Positions 1 to 10,855 are shown, counted from the stretch's first letter. The stretch is DNA of 64,000 nucleotides from Pseudofabraea citricarpa (GCA_029641185.1 JAPWGK010000005.1:248001-312000); one strand, 5' to 3'. The notes: a model not told the origin generated them from the letters alone. Numbers and translations are program-made.

Positions 1-204
1 CAAACTGCGAGTCAGGAATGCATGAAAGTCAATTGAGGTTAAATTTACATATGCCAGACACCACCGTCTAAATCTGGCACTTTGCTTTATAGCAAAATCC
101 ATGTCCTCATCCGGTATGCCGTATTAGCATTACTCAGGCATGCACCGCATTCTGTGTAGTCTGCCGTTAGAAAACACCTAGCAGCAGTCTCCTTACACTT
201 TGGT

Positions 205-3200
205 TTAGCGACAAGGCTTGATTTCAGGTCCATGCAACACATTAATTAAATGCATCCATCTACCTTTACTCTCGTTCGCAATAGCCGCCGGATCTAATGG
301 GTCTAGCAGGTCTTCTTGTTTACCGCTTCTCCCAACGTTTCTGATTATCCGCCAAGCACGCCTGAACTCATCTCTAATCTGGACGATACCATTGTGTGTC
401 ACTGTCCTCGCTACATTATGGTCCAATTCAAAGGGATCTTCGATGGCGAAGAGATAGCGATGTCGAATCTCTTTGATTTCCTCGACCGTTTTGACCGCCG
501 TTTTTGGCTTTAAGTCTGTTGGACTTGGTTCCGGGGATGTGACGTTCGTAGATTCGTGACTATTTTCAGAATCTGCAGATTTGGGGGTTATAGCTGAAGG
601 TGTTGGTGGGGCTGCTGTTGTTGTTGTCTCAACTACAGTCCTTGCACCTACCCAGCCTTTCTCCTGTTTGGTAACTATCCCACATTGAGTCCTCAAGCTC
701 AAAACTTCCCTGCCCCAGTCGAAACCTCGATCCTGGACAGTAGTCATTTGACCACTTTGAGCATAATATTCGAAGAAGCCTCGAAGTAAGACGCCAACTG
801 AGTCATGGTTATGATTCAGCATTTTTCTATCTGCAAGCGACTTTATTTCTGCTTCGTTTCTCCAGAATCGTACATCCCGACCGTGGCAAGTCGTTTGAGC
901 TTCAACTTCTGAGGGAGGTACGTATGGTGGTGGCTCACGGCGAAGCACTTGTAGGTTTGGACAAACAAATGGCTGAGCAACATTTACCAAATAGTGAAGT
1001 ACCATAAGCACGTAACCGTAGCTACTTAGAGTTCCTCGATATGGGGTGTTGATGCCTCGAACTTTAGCCCAGTTCTTGACAAAAAGTACCAAAGACTTTA
1101 CCCGTGGGTCGCTGTGCGAATAACAGCGCAGGAGAAGCGTATTGTGGATGGCTAAGTGAGCGGAGAAGTTGATGTCACATTGTATTCCAATATCTGTCTT
1201 TGGGAATTCAAGATGATCGTTGTATCTTTCTCGGGGCTTATTCAGAGACTTCTGCGTTGGATCTGGCAGCTTTCGAATCCTGGAAACAAGTGGTGCGATT
1301 AGAGCTCTCATCTTGTCTGATTCAATACTTGGTTCAACAATCTCCGTGCTCCTCAGAATGGTAATATAGTCTAAAACGTCTTGACGATCAGACTCATCAA
1401 ACAAGTCTGTAGTTAATGCATGCTCATAGTCAGCTGCAAGCTGCAGAACAGAGTGTTGAAAGGCTACGTGTTTTAGTGTAGATCGTACACGTGTGGGTTT
1501 TTGTAGTTCTTCTCGAATCTGCGGGTTCAGAATTCCATTAATGTAGTGAGCAATAATGATTGGCGTAACAATAGCAGAGCGTTGTGGATCACGGCTGCCA
1601 AGATCCTCCATAATCTTTTGTGCTCTTGCTTCGTAATACTGTGGCTCTTCGTAATGTATCTGGTCGAAAAAAACGAGTCGCAGTGACGATACCTTCTTCA
1701 ACCTCTCGGCAGCTACATAGAGTAGCCTGCTGAATGCCAAAGGTTCTGTCAAAACTCCTTCTTTGTCTTGTAGTTCTCGCCACGCTTCAACTGCACTCAA
1801 CGCCTCTAACTCGTTTCTCTCCAAAGCTTCGGTTAGCGGACGGTCTGCCCAGGCCATCGCCAAACGTTCGCCCTCGATCTGGTGCCAGACTCCTTGCAGA
1901 GAGCGTTGAATGAAAGGCATTGAAGCGTCAAAAAGAGGAGCTATAGTTTGGTAGCGATGCAAGCTAGTGACCAATTCCTGAGAGTAGAGACCAGAGATAA
2001 AAGATTTGCAGGCCTCGTTCAGAATCTTATATTCATCCTCTGAGAGTATAGGTGAGCTAATGGATATATCACGAGCACCAACCTTGCGAAGTAATCGCTT
2101 AGCTAGGTTATAATAATCACCTAGTGACTGTGACTCTTTCTGTTTCATTTTCGAAAATGTGAGCTGGACCTGATCTAGTCCCTTTGTAGTATCAGCAGGG
2201 TCAAGTGATTCTTTATGCTCAGCATCATCGCCAACTTCAATGACTGGGCTTTTTTCTGTCTCTAAAGACTTGTCTTTTGACATCTTTGCGGGCTTTGACA
2301 TGACGGGCGACTTCGCCGGATTTGTTGTTTTTGGCCGTCGCTTCTCCTCTTCCACTTCGACCACCTCCGGAGATTTCACATCGTCATCGTCATCCTCGTT
2401 GAATCCATTCTCCCACTTGGTTCGTGCTTCTAAAAGATCAGACATGAGTTTTTCCGTTGGTTTTTCGCAGAGCTTGATAATTGGAACTCTAGTCCGAGTG
2501 AGCAATCTAGCACCGTAGCCTAAGCTTAGCAGCTTCTTCTCTAGTAAACGAGGTATCGGGGATTCTGCTGCTTCGGGAGATGGATGTGAGTAGGGTGAGA
2601 GCAAGGCAAGATCCATATCTGATGCCTTCGTCGCAAAGCCTGAACTCATACTGCCGAAGCACTTGAGCTGAACTGTTGAGGCGTCGAATGTCTGATTTGC
2701 AAGCTCTTGAAGTTCATATTCTGCAACTGCTTCTTGGCAGGCTGTCTCTACAACCGCTCTAAAGGCTTCTTTTGTAGCTACTTCATCATCCTCGATTCCG
2801 ACATTTGGTACATGACTGCTGAATAGACCTTCAAGATATGCACTTTGTGATTGTATGTCCTCTGGGCCAAAACCGACCGGACTTTGAAATGGGCGTCCAC
2901 GGCCTTGAGCGGGATGGGAACCTCCAGGTTGATAGAGCTGACGATTTTGTACGGGACCTCTCGAACCATACAGCCCTGGACTGTTAGTACTTGACCATTG
3001 CTGGTGACTCGGACTTGGCATGCCCTGCGGCCCAAATGTGCTCCCGGGTTGGTTGATATGGTATTGTTGCATTGATGGGTGCGGTGGCCCTTGTTGTAGA
3101 TGCATATGCGGTGAGTAGGGCGAGGCCGGAGAGGGTCCTTGTGAAAGCGGCGAGTAGGGATGCTGTTGGAACCTTGGGCTCTGGTGCATGTGAGAATATC

Positions 3201-3636
3201 CATTGTAACCGACAGGACCACGCGGAGAAGGTGACTGGCCTTGAAAAGCATTCCCACGACCGTGTGCTCCAACCTGCGGATTTGATCGCCCACCTATAGG
3301 TATTGATAGTTCAGAATTCAGCTTGCGGCGCTGTGCTTGATTCAGTTTCTTACGGCCGCCCTGTGTCGGAGGCTCCTTGATTGATTGTGATGGTGGGGAC
3401 GCAGGAGCAAACTGGGGCGATGTTTGTACTTGGTGACTTGTAATGTACTCTCGCTGCTCAGCTGGACTTGCAGTAGCCATATGAGGTGGCATTGCGAAGG
3501 AAGGGTAGGACGTCGGTGCAGATTCGACGCTTGCGGGTGTTGCGTTTGCATTGTTTAAAATCAGCCCACGCAGACGATCTTCCAGTCCACCTGGGGGCGC
3601 GGCGTATGGCTTTTCTGTAGCTGGAGTAGGCCACAT
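205..3636 (-). CDS. Cid1-like poly(A)/poly(U) RNA polymerase with a large insertion in the catalytic domain
   Basis: This single-exon protein of about 1143 residues is a non-canonical nucleotidyltransferase of the Cid1/Trf (PAP/25A-associated) type, which adds A or U residues to RNA 3' ends. The first 280 residues are Gln/Pro/Ser-rich and look disordered. The catalytic strand reads GSMSSGFATKASDMDL near residues 328-343, with the Asp pair D340/D342. A third acidic residue lies in GIQCDINF near residue 820. After it come the central domain (VKNWAKVRGINTP, then SSYGYVLMVLHYL) and a C-terminal PAP-associated segment around EDPFELDHNVARTV. Normally the DxD pair and the third Asp are about 50-60 residues apart. 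Here they are about 480 apart, with an acidic/Lys-rich part followed by a helical part. The open frame extends 60 nt upstream without an ATG, so I start at the ATG encoding MWPTP; an upstream exon is possible. It is divergent from the TFIIF-alpha gene. Substrate and A/U preference cannot be read from sequence. Confidence 0.85.
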   Translation of the reverse strand: MWPTPATEKPYAAPPGGLEDRLRGLILNNANATPASVESAPTSYPSFAMPPHMATASPAEQREYITSHQVQTSPQFAPASPPSQSIKEPPTQGGRKKLNQAQRRKLNSELSIPIGGRSNPQVGAHGRGNAFQGQSPSPRGPVGYNGYSHMHQSPRFQQHPYSPLSQGPSPASPYSPHMHLQQGPPHPSMQQYHINQPGSTFGPQGMPSPSHQQWSSTNSPGLYGSRGPVQNRQLYQPGGSHPAQGRGRPFQSPVGFGPEDIQSQSAYLEGLFSSHVPNVGIEDDEVATKEAFRAVVETACQEAVAEYELQELANQTFDASTVQLKCFGSMSSGFATKASDMDLALLSPYSHPSPEAAESPIPRLLEKKLLSLGYGARLLTRTRVPIIKLCEKPTEKLMSDLLEARTKWENGFNEDDDDDVKSPEVVEVEEEKRRPKTTNPAKSPVMSKPAKMSKDKSLETEKSPVIEVGDDAEHKESLDPADTTKGLDQVQLTFSKMKQKESQSLGDYYNLAKRLLRKVGARDISISSPILSEDEYKILNEACKSFISGLYSQELVTSLHRYQTIAPLFDASMPFIQRSLQGVWHQIEGERLAMAWADRPLTEALERNELEALSAVEAWRELQDKEGVLTEPLAFSRLLYVAAERLKKVSSLRLVFFDQIHYEEPQYYEARAQKIMEDLGSRDPQRSAIVTPIIIAHYINGILNPQIREELQKPTRVRSTLKHVAFQHSVLQLAADYEHALTTDLFDESDRQDVLDYITILRSTEIVEPSIESDKMRALIAPLVSRIRKLPDPTQKSLNKPRERYNDHLEFPKTDIGIQCDINFSAHLAIHNTLLLRCYSHSDPRVKSLVLFVKNWAKVRGINTPYRGTLSSYGYVLMVLHYLVNVAQPFVCPNLQVLRREPPPYVPPSEVEAQTTCHGRDVRFWRNEAEIKSLADRKMLNHNHDSVGVLLRGFFEYYAQSGQMTTVQDRGFDWGREVLSLRTQCGIVTKQEKGWVGARTVVETTTTAAPPTPSAITPKSADSENSHESTNVTSPEPSPTDLKPKTAVKTVEEIKEIRHRYLFAIEDPFELDHNVARTVTHNGIVQIRDEFRRAWRIIRNVGRSGKQEDLLDPLDPAAIANESKGRWMHLINVLHGPEIKPCR

Positions 3637-4702
3637 ATCGACAGCTAACAAGCGGAAGATGCAAAGTAAACTTTTTTTAGTCCCTGCCCTATTCAAGACG
3701 GCAGTAGATAGTGCCCGTTTGAAGGGTCATGTGACAGGATACTTCAGACGTAGTGACCAGAGTGAGTTGTCATGCGGAACACAAGAACGCCGTCTGAAAG
3801 AACAGAGATGGCGTTGGTGAGATGAGGTGACTTTGAGTCGGTCCATACGTGTCGTATCCCCTTCCCCCTTAAACTTCCCCCTTAAACCTGGAGTCCGCTT
3901 GTCTCCTGTTGGATTTCGAAGCTGGGTCGCGGAGGAGATGGGCTGAGAGTTGTAGTGGCTCTCTTTCACTGATAGGAGCTGGTTCAGTTGGTTGCTCTGC
4001 GCACACACTGATGGAGAGTTAAAGAAAGTGATGGCGATGCACTTGCACTGGGACTGGGGGAGAGAAGGGGGTTTGAAGGAAGAGATTGTAGGTTGGTCGA
4101 CGGTTAGAGGGTTGGTTGTAGAGCATCCAGATGTGGACTGAGTTTGACGCGCTGATGTTCTGATGTTATGCAAGCAAGGATTGATGCAAAACTGCCGCTC
4201 GCTTATCCATTTGCACGGGAGCTGGCATGTGGCTGCCAGTCACCTGATTGGCTAGCTTGCTCACTAGCCACCACTAGCCACAAAGAGCCACAGCGCAAAA
4301 CCGCAGGGCTCTTGGCTTGGGACTGTCATCGGTGCCTCATCCAACCAACCAACCAACCAACCAACCAACCAACCAACCATCCACCATCCCATTCACAGGC
4401 AGAGTCTCTACATGCCTTCACAATCTATTCATTCCTTAACGCAATAACAACGACAAGGAACAATCACAACAAAGAACCGCAGTACGCTTTCACTTTCCCC
4501 CTTCCCCATTCGCCCCATTAACATTCTTTCTCCGCCAGTTTCCAATCACGCTCGTTCTTCCAGAGTCGCGACCTGCCGCCAACGTCTGGATGAGCGCATT
4601 CTAGGCACCGACCGCATTGGTGACTCCCACCTCTGTCATCTTGCCATTTATAATACTTCCACACACTCCTGCAAGACGTGCGCTTAACCACCTTCCTTCA
4701 TT
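3637..4702. other. Divergent intergenic region between Cid1-like and TFIIF-alpha genes
   Basis: About 1.07 kb separates the two start codons and should hold both promoters. A (CCAA)n microsatellite lies at 4341-4379 and a pyrimidine-rich leader precedes the TFIIF ATG. Open frames here (for example 3727-4173 on the minus strand) have no family resemblance, and I see no other gene. Confidence 0.6.
4341..4379. repeat. (CCAA)n microsatellite
   Basis: About 9.75 uninterrupted copies of CCAA lie 320 nt upstream of the TFIIF-alpha start codon. The repeat probably falls in its 5' leader or promoter. Confidence 0.95.
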
Positions 4703-7395
4703 ATGAGCGCCTCGCCTTCGGGAATGTCGAATGGACGCACTCCGACGCCCAATGCTGGTCCCGGAGGAGCTCCTCAGTTTGTTCGCAAACCCAAAGCTGC
4801 TGATCCTCTGCGAGCAAGAAAGAAGCCAGTGCGACGACCTATCAAGCTAGCCAATCCACCTGCCAATGGTCTTGCCCCGGCGCAAAAGCCTTTCTATGGC
4901 GCTGGACAAGGCCTTTATCCTCTTCCTCAACCAGCCGCTAATCTACCAGTCTCGAATGGAGGTTGGACCTATCCTCCACAAGGCGAATACCAGGACTTTC
5001 CTTTAGTAACCACCAAACGAGCGCTCAAAGAAGGACTAAGATGTCATATTGCGAGGTTCATAGCAAAGCGAGATATCGATCCGACAGACCAGGACGAGTT
5101 CGCGAGACCATTAACCTGGCAACGACGCGACCCTCGGCAGCCACCTCGCGCAGAGGCAGCGAAGGAGGAAGACCCAACCGCGGGGGTAGAGTTAGACTCG
5201 AAAGAAAGGGAAAGGCAGGAAATATTAAAGGCGGAGAAGGACGCACGCAGAGCTGCCGATCTGGCGCAAATTGCCCCTTCAGGGAACAATGCCTCTGCCC
5301 TTGCTGCCAAAAAGAATCCGGCCTTTCGAAACGAGAAGACAAGCCAGGTACATCGCATGGATAGAAATGCCAAGCAGAAGAAGGAGTCGGATTTGAAGTA
5401 TGAGGAAACTTTACCGTGGCATCTGGAAGACGCCGATAGTAAGAATACGTGGGTTGGCAACTACGAAGCGGCACTTTCTGATAATAACGTTATTCTCCTG
5501 ATGGATGGTAGCAATTTCAGGATGATCCCTATCGAGAAGTGGTATAAATTTACGCCCAAGAACCAATTTAAAACCTTGACTATTGAAGAGGCTGAGGCTC
5601 AAATGAGTAAAAAGACCAAGGAGTCTCGTTGGGTCATGAAAACCCAGGAGAAGCAAAAGAAAGTAGAAGAGGACCAAAACAACCGACGCCAGGCGTATGG
5701 TCTCTATACTGTCAAATCAGAAAGCAGCACTTTCAAGAATGCTAAGAAGGAAACTCAAGATGCTGATGATCTTGATTTTGAGGCTGATGATCTCTTCCAG
5801 GATGATGATGAGCAAGTCACCGTAGAGCCAGACAAGGATGAAGACGTCAAAGATGCCAGAGACAGAATCAAGCGAGAGCAGCTTGGAGCAAACCTCTTTG
5901 GTGATGCTGATGAAGGTGAGGTTGATCTGGAATTCATCGAAGAAAAGCGAGAAGCAGAGAAGCGGAAGAAGCTCGGAAAAGGCGTAAAGAAGGCTTTGAA
6001 GAAACGCGAACAAAACCTAATTTATGACAGTGAATCTGAGCACCCTTACTCTTCTTCGGTAAGTTTATTTTCATGGCACATGAGAAACGCTGCTAACAAA
6101 TATAGAGCGACGATGATACATCTGATGAAGAGAAACAGAAAGAGATCGATCGAAAGAAGGATGAAGAGGCTAAGAACAAAATCAAATTAGAATCCAAGGT
6201 TCCATCAGGTACATCTTCAAAGGGCACAAACACTCCTCTCGGGCGACCACCCAAACCAGCAGACCCTTTGAAGAAAAGCAAATCGCTCAAACGACCTGGC
6301 TCTCCCAATATTTCTGAGACCGAAGCCAGCGGAAACGAATCGGCAAGAAAGAAGCACAAGAAAAAGCATGGTTCATCATCGCAAGGAGGTACCTCAACAC
6401 CTATCCCAGGATCACGACCGATGTCACCTGCCCCTGGCTCCCAAAGTCCTCGGAAACCATCCATGGTCAAACTCAACGTCAACTCGAAATTATCAGAATC
6501 TCAATCTGCAGGATCATATCCGAACTCAGCTGGTGCTATGAGTGACGGCGAGGCTACTGGCGGCGAGATGTCTGATGGAGCTGGTGGAAGGAAGAGAAAA
6601 ATCAAGCTCAAAATTGGTGGTGGATCACCATCGGGATCGCGAGCCGGCAGCCCTGTATCTGGCAGAGCAGGCTCTATTGGAGCTGGAGGAAGTCGTGCTG
6701 GAAGTCCAGCTGTTTCTGGAACAAGTAAGAAGCGAATCTCTCTTTTATTTGAACCACCTTTACCCCCCGAATTTGATGGTAGCAGCGTCCTCTGGAAGCT
6801 TAGAGGGCGATGACATACCGCAAATCCACTATACCCCAACCGCCTGCGGGTGCATGAAGGAATTGCGTCTGTTCTGGGTGGTTTCTTCCGCGCTCTGCTC
6901 AGAGATACCAAAGTCCTGAAGAAATGGTGTGCACTTGGATGCCCTTCGTGGCCAGAAACATTCGTCTCCTATATGCGCCATGCATCTCACCTCAGAGTTG
7001 TCGCCTGGCCGGTTCTAGTGAGCCGCCAATGGCAATACGACGTGAAGTATGCAGTGTTATGGACCACACATGGACAAGAGGAGCCCGTGACTTTCTAGCT
7101 GTTTCCAAGCTTTTTATCTTATCTATCATACTTCTGTCAAATTTATCTGTCACAACGTAGACTAACTCTCGGTTCTGTAGCTCTATCTTCTGGACGTCCA
7201 GGCGCGGGCCCCTTGCAACCACACGAAATCGTGGCCGCGCTCCCAGCTACGGGTATTTCGATTACCGATTTGATGAAATTGTTTACCGGAAGGGTTGGAG
7301 ATCAGAAGGGTGAGCAGACGAATCGTAAGGAGTTCATCAAAATGGTGAAGGATAATTCGGCCTATGGTCCCGACAAGCTCCTCCGACCCAAATGA
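4703..7395 (+). CDS. Transcription initiation factor IIF subunit alpha (RAP74/Tfg1)
   Basis: This is the large subunit of TFIIF, which binds RNA polymerase II in the pre-initiation complex. Exons are 4703-6058, 6106-6724 and 7181-7395, giving 729 residues. The N-terminal dimerisation domain covers about residues 98-330; GLRCHIARFIAKR at 111-123 and the stretch from LPWHLED to EKWYKFTPK are its recognisable parts. The middle is charged and repetitive (DDLDFEADDLFQDDDE, then Lys/Ser/Gly-rich linkers). The third exon supplies the C-terminal winged helix, from QPHEIVAALPATGIS to the classical end GPDKLLRPK. Reading straight through the second exon ends at a stop at 6811-6813 and loses this domain, so the intron 6725-7180 is needed. 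It has a GTAAGA donor, an ACTAAC branch site about 15 nt before the acceptor, and joins in phase. At 456 nt it is by far the longest intron I place in the window, so a missed small exon or alternative splicing is possible. Confidence 0.88.
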
Positions 7396-7804
7396 GCTGT
7401 CCAACTCTCGTGGATCGCGACGCCAGTAGAAAATTGATCTTGTGGGGTTTTTTCTTTCTAGAGTAGACAGGCCCTGAAAATTGCGATGGATCATAATCTT
7501 GCTGCTGCAGAGGGCTTGATTATGCTGTTAATATGACTTTGAGAAAGAGACGTTGCGAATTGGTCGTTTGATAGCAGATTGCTTCCGACCGTTATTGATT
7601 TGCTGGTTGCTGAGAAAACTCGCACCAAGGGTAGATTAAAGAATAATAGTGCTCTCAATTTTCTGGCTGTTGTGAATATGACCAAGACTCTGAAGAAGAA
7701 TGGCTGAAATTTCAGCAAATTCGTATGCACCCACCAATGGCAGAAAAGTTGTGATGAATGATTAATTTATAGGTAATTTGATGACACTTGGATAGTAGTG
7801 TCTT
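7396..7804. other. Convergent intergenic region
   Basis: This short stretch holds the 3' ends of the TFIIF-alpha and Bud13 genes. It should carry both transcript ends; I see nothing else in it. Confidence 0.5.
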
Positions 7805-8821
7805 CTACTCGTCCATTTCCCACGCAAAGCCCAGGTCTTTATTCCTGGCTCTCCGATTCATAGCCTTGAACCTCTCTCCTTCCCAGCCATTCCCTCGGTC
7901 GACACCATCCCATCTGTGGCCGGGCCGAATGCCATATCTATTCGGAGCCGCTGCACCTTGATAACTCGGTTTCCCTCCCTTGCCCTTTGCACCTTTATCC
8001 TTCTTGCTCAGGAACTGCGCAGCGGGGTCATTCCACCGGTCGACCTCCTTCATCTCTCGATTCATATCCAGATCATCAACTGTCCGAGCAACGGGCATAA
8101 ACCTCGCCTCGTCCAGCTCCTCTCTTCTCTTCTCTCGTGCAGCTCGCTGGACGTCTCCTTTCTGCTCTTCTTTCTCCTCCAGCTCCTTGCGCGCTTTCTC
8201 ATCGAGCTCCTTCCGCGCTTCTTGCCGCCGCATGCTGATATCGATCCGTCGACCTGTAGCATCTCGATAGACCGTCTCCTCTTCCGCCTTCTTCCCTTTC
8301 CCTTTCTTCGAACTCGCACCCTGCTCGGCTTCCCACGCTGCAGCTTCTTCGCGTTTCCTCCGCGCAAACTGCTCTGCTACTGCCGCGGCGCTCTGCAGTC
8401 CTGCATGTGTTCCGTCTCCCATCTTCGCTACCCCGTCATCACCCTCCACGACCGGGTCCTCATCCCCGCGCAAGGCAGCCGCATTCTCAGCCGCCGCCTC
8501 GCTGATAATCTTGTCGGCCTCATCTGCGTCGGTGTCGCGCGGTTGCAGAGCAGGTACGCCGACCGTCTTCCAGGCATTCTTCTTCGCCTTGCGAAATTCT
8601 GCGCTCCCGCTATTCACCGTCACCGGCCCTCCGTCCTCGTCGCCCGAGTTCGCTCCATTGTCCTGCCCCCATCCCAGCGCGTCGTCGTCGGCGATGATCA
8701 GGCCTGAGCTGCTGCCGTCTTTGGGTTGCTTGCGCTTGCGCTTCTTTGATGCTTTTTCCGACGTGGCAGGGGCCGGTGAGGCTGTGAGATATTTCTGCGC
8801 GAGATAAGAAGAGAGAGACAT
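7805..8821 (-). CDS. bud13: Pre-mRNA-splicing factor Cwc26/Bud13 (RES complex)
   Basis: This single-exon gene of 338 residues matches Bud13/Cwc26, the scaffold of the RES (retention and splicing) complex that joins the activated spliceosome. Two family signatures are visible. The N-terminus MSLSSYLAQKYLT is followed by a Lys/Arg-rich basic patch. The C-terminal block from NRYGIRPGHRWDGVDRGNG to the tail RNKDLGFAWEMDE is the most conserved part of the family. Between them lies a charged coiled-coil-like region with Glu/Arg/Lys repeats and the conserved VYRDATGRRIDI motif. The open frame extends 98 codons further upstream with promoter-like composition, but family alignment fixes the ATG at 8821. 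The gene is GC-rich compared with its neighbours. It is convergent with TFIIF-alpha and divergent from the CYSTM gene. Confidence 0.9.
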   Translation of the reverse strand: MSLSSYLAQKYLTASPAPATSEKASKKRKRKQPKDGSSSGLIIADDDALGWGQDNGANSGDEDGGPVTVNSGSAEFRKAKKNAWKTVGVPALQPRDTDADEADKIISEAAAENAAALRGDEDPVVEGDDGVAKMGDGTHAGLQSAAAVAEQFARRKREEAAAWEAEQGASSKKGKGKKAEEETVYRDATGRRIDISMRRQEARKELDEKARKELEEKEEQKGDVQRAAREKRREELDEARFMPVARTVDDLDMNREMKEVDRWNDPAAQFLSKKDKGAKGKGGKPSYQGAAAPNRYGIRPGHRWDGVDRGNGWEGERFKAMNRRARNKDLGFAWEMDE

Positions 8822-9919
8822 TGGTTTGGGTGAGCTGGCAACGGACAGGGGTGGTAGTGGGTGTGGTTTGTTTACTTTCGAACTCGCAGACGTCGGTACG
8901 TACAGTACGATAGCAGCAATTTGTTCGGGTAGCGTGCAGTCGGGGTACGCAATCACGTGGCTGAGCAAGCTGCAGTTCCATAGTTCCACAGTTCCACCGC
9001 ATCGCATCGCCAAGCTGCGCCTCACAGCCTCACAGGGCCAGCTGGGTGGAACGAGGGGAACGAATTGAGGATCCCGAGAACATGTCATTTGCCAAGCGCG
9101 AAGCAAGCTTAACACGTTAAACGAAAAAAGGAAAAAGCTTCGCTCAGCTTGATTTGCACTGCACGTCCAGAGTCCAGTGTCAAGTCAAGGTTGGTGTCGG
9201 TGTCGATAGCAGAACGGATCAGGTGCCGAACAGAGCGAGTTGCGTATGGCTTAATGGGGATCCGGCACCTGATGGCAGCGTAAGACATGGGGGCATGGGC
9301 ATGGGCATGCCACTATATCCGTTGCTTGTTGGCTGGCTGGACGTTATCACTCATTCCCTCTTTCGTACTCGCGAGGGACGGCGGTGGGCGGTGGGCGGCG
9401 GTGTTATATCGGACTCTTCTTCATGGCTGAGATCCTGACAACGCACAGCAGCCGACGAGAATGAATTGTTGACAAGTTGCCTTATGGCTATGGTCACGGC
9501 TGCGCCGATATGAGCTTTATTTGGAGGAAGGATGAAGGAAGGGAAGGCAAGCGAGGCGAGGGATCGGATGCGAAGTGAGCAGCAAGGAAGCCTTATCCTT
9601 CAGCAATAACGAGGCCTGTCGTGTTCTGACGCAGGCGCATGATACGGGACACCTCCAGACTCCAGTTAATCAGAAAGAAGAGGAAAACTCAGTCGCGTCC
9701 CCCGGATCCCGGGTGTTTAGAATAAATATTTAGACTTCCTCCTCGTCCCTCTCTGCCCTATTAAAGCCGTCATCTTCTGCTCCTCGTCCTCCTCGCTCCT
9801 CCTCTGTCCCATCTCACCTGTTTTAAACATACACACAAAGTAATATACACCAACCTATCTCCATCAACTCACCGCACTTCACCTCACCTCGCCCTCAACC
9901 CTCACAAACTCTTCTCAAG
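8822..9919. other. Divergent promoter region of Bud13 and the CYSTM gene
   Basis: About 1.1 kb without a credible gene. A GGGCAT-type short repeat lies near 9290-9312. The last 200 nt before the CYSTM start are strongly pyrimidine-rich (CTCCTCGTCC-like runs, about 9730-9900), with an AT-rich AATAAATATTT around 9720. This is typical of a well-expressed fungal core promoter. Confidence 0.5.
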
Positions 9920-10372
9920 ATGCCTGCTCAAGAAATCTCTCAACCTCAGACCCAGCAGATGGAGCTGCCAACCATCCAGGCAAACGGAACCGCCGTCAAC
10001 ACCGAGCAACCTGTAAGCCAGCCATACACTCCACGCCCTCTTTCGCCCTCTCGTATATTGTATACTTACTGACTCTTTCCCGTAGCGTGTGACAGAGCAG
10101 ATGACCGCTGAGCCCGTCAGCATGCGCGGTGGTGGAGGTGGTGGACTGTGCTGCGGAATGTAAGCTCTCCTCTCGTCTCACTTGGTCCCCATACATACAT
10201 GCATGCATGATCCGTATACACACACACACACACACAACACTATCAGCAACCCATCGCAAGCAGCAATCAATCAGCCCACTTCTCTCTTCCGACCAAACCA
10301 AGATGCTAACACAAGTCCGTTTCTAGCTGCGCCGGTGTCGCCTGCTTCGAGTGCTGCGAGTGCTGCTGTTAG
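9920..10372 (+). CDS. CYSTM-type cysteine-rich microprotein
   Basis: This 70-residue protein is encoded by three tiny exons, 9920-10012, 10086-10159 and 10327-10372. The introns have GTAAGC donors, and phase is kept at both joins. The protein has a polar Gln/Thr-rich N-terminus, then MRGGGGGG at 44-51 and a terminal block with nine Cys in 18 residues (C53, 54, 57, 62, 65, 66, 68, 69, 70). That block contains CAGVACFECCECCC. This matches the CYSTM (cysteine-rich transmembrane module) architecture of small tail-anchored eukaryotic proteins linked to stress tolerance. Membrane location and a stress role are family inference. No exon is long enough to stand out as an open frame. The second intron holds a CA microsatellite. 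It is convergent with the Zn2Cys6 regulator gene. Confidence 0.82.
10217..10235. repeat. (CA)n microsatellite in CYSTM intron 2
   Basis: A run of CA dinucleotides directly follows a CATACATACATGCATGCATG stretch, inside the 167-nt second intron. Confidence 0.9.
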
Positions 10373-10855
10373 AGGGCTGGCCAGATGACGACGAAGGCCA
10401 ACCAGATCGGAGGGTGACAAGTGGGAGAAAAGGAGGATGATACCCGGCGGAAACAGCGACACGATCTGAATTTTGTTTAATTCCATTTTCGTTGCGATCC
10501 AAGGCAGTGGTGGGAAGAAACTTGGAAGGGAAGACATGGTCTGGTAACAGGTTGTGCTTGCTCGTAGATGGCTAGGAGTCTCTGATTCGTTGCATTGGGT
10601 AGACTCAGCGTAGCATACAGTATTGTAGACGTGCGTGCATGCGAGATCGTCAGGGGGCCTCGCCGAGTTTAGCGATACCCTCGTAATAAGACTTTGGATC
10701 CAACCAGATTTATCCATCTTTGCATCGCTCTTGGACCTCACCTCGTAAACCTGTTTGATCACAAAAGCGAAAACTCGCGGTGCTGAGAGTTTGTTCACTT
10801 ATTTACTCTTGTACAATATAAACATAGACATCTGTACTATCAAACATATATTCAA
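10373..10855. other. Convergent intergenic region
   Basis: This holds the 3' sides of the CYSTM and Zn2Cys6 genes. A minus-strand open frame (10271-10798) overlaps the last CYSTM exon and has no recognisable domain. I see no further gene. Confidence 0.5.

Noticed and set aside
2778..3293. 171-codon frame inside the Cid1-like gene
   Set aside because: It is an alternative frame of the Gln/Pro-rich N-terminus, with no motif.
6850..7098. 82-codon frame inside the long TFIIF-alpha intron
   Set aside because: No homology is recognised and no splice sites clearly bound it. It is kept only as a possible hidden exon in the findings.
8822..9115. 98-codon N-terminal extension of Bud13
   Set aside because: The extension has no ATG support from family alignment, and MSLSSYLAQKYLT is the usual Bud13 start.
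10271..10798. 175-codon minus-strand frame downstream of the CYSTM gene
   Set aside because: It overlaps the last CYSTM exon antisense and has no recognisable domain.
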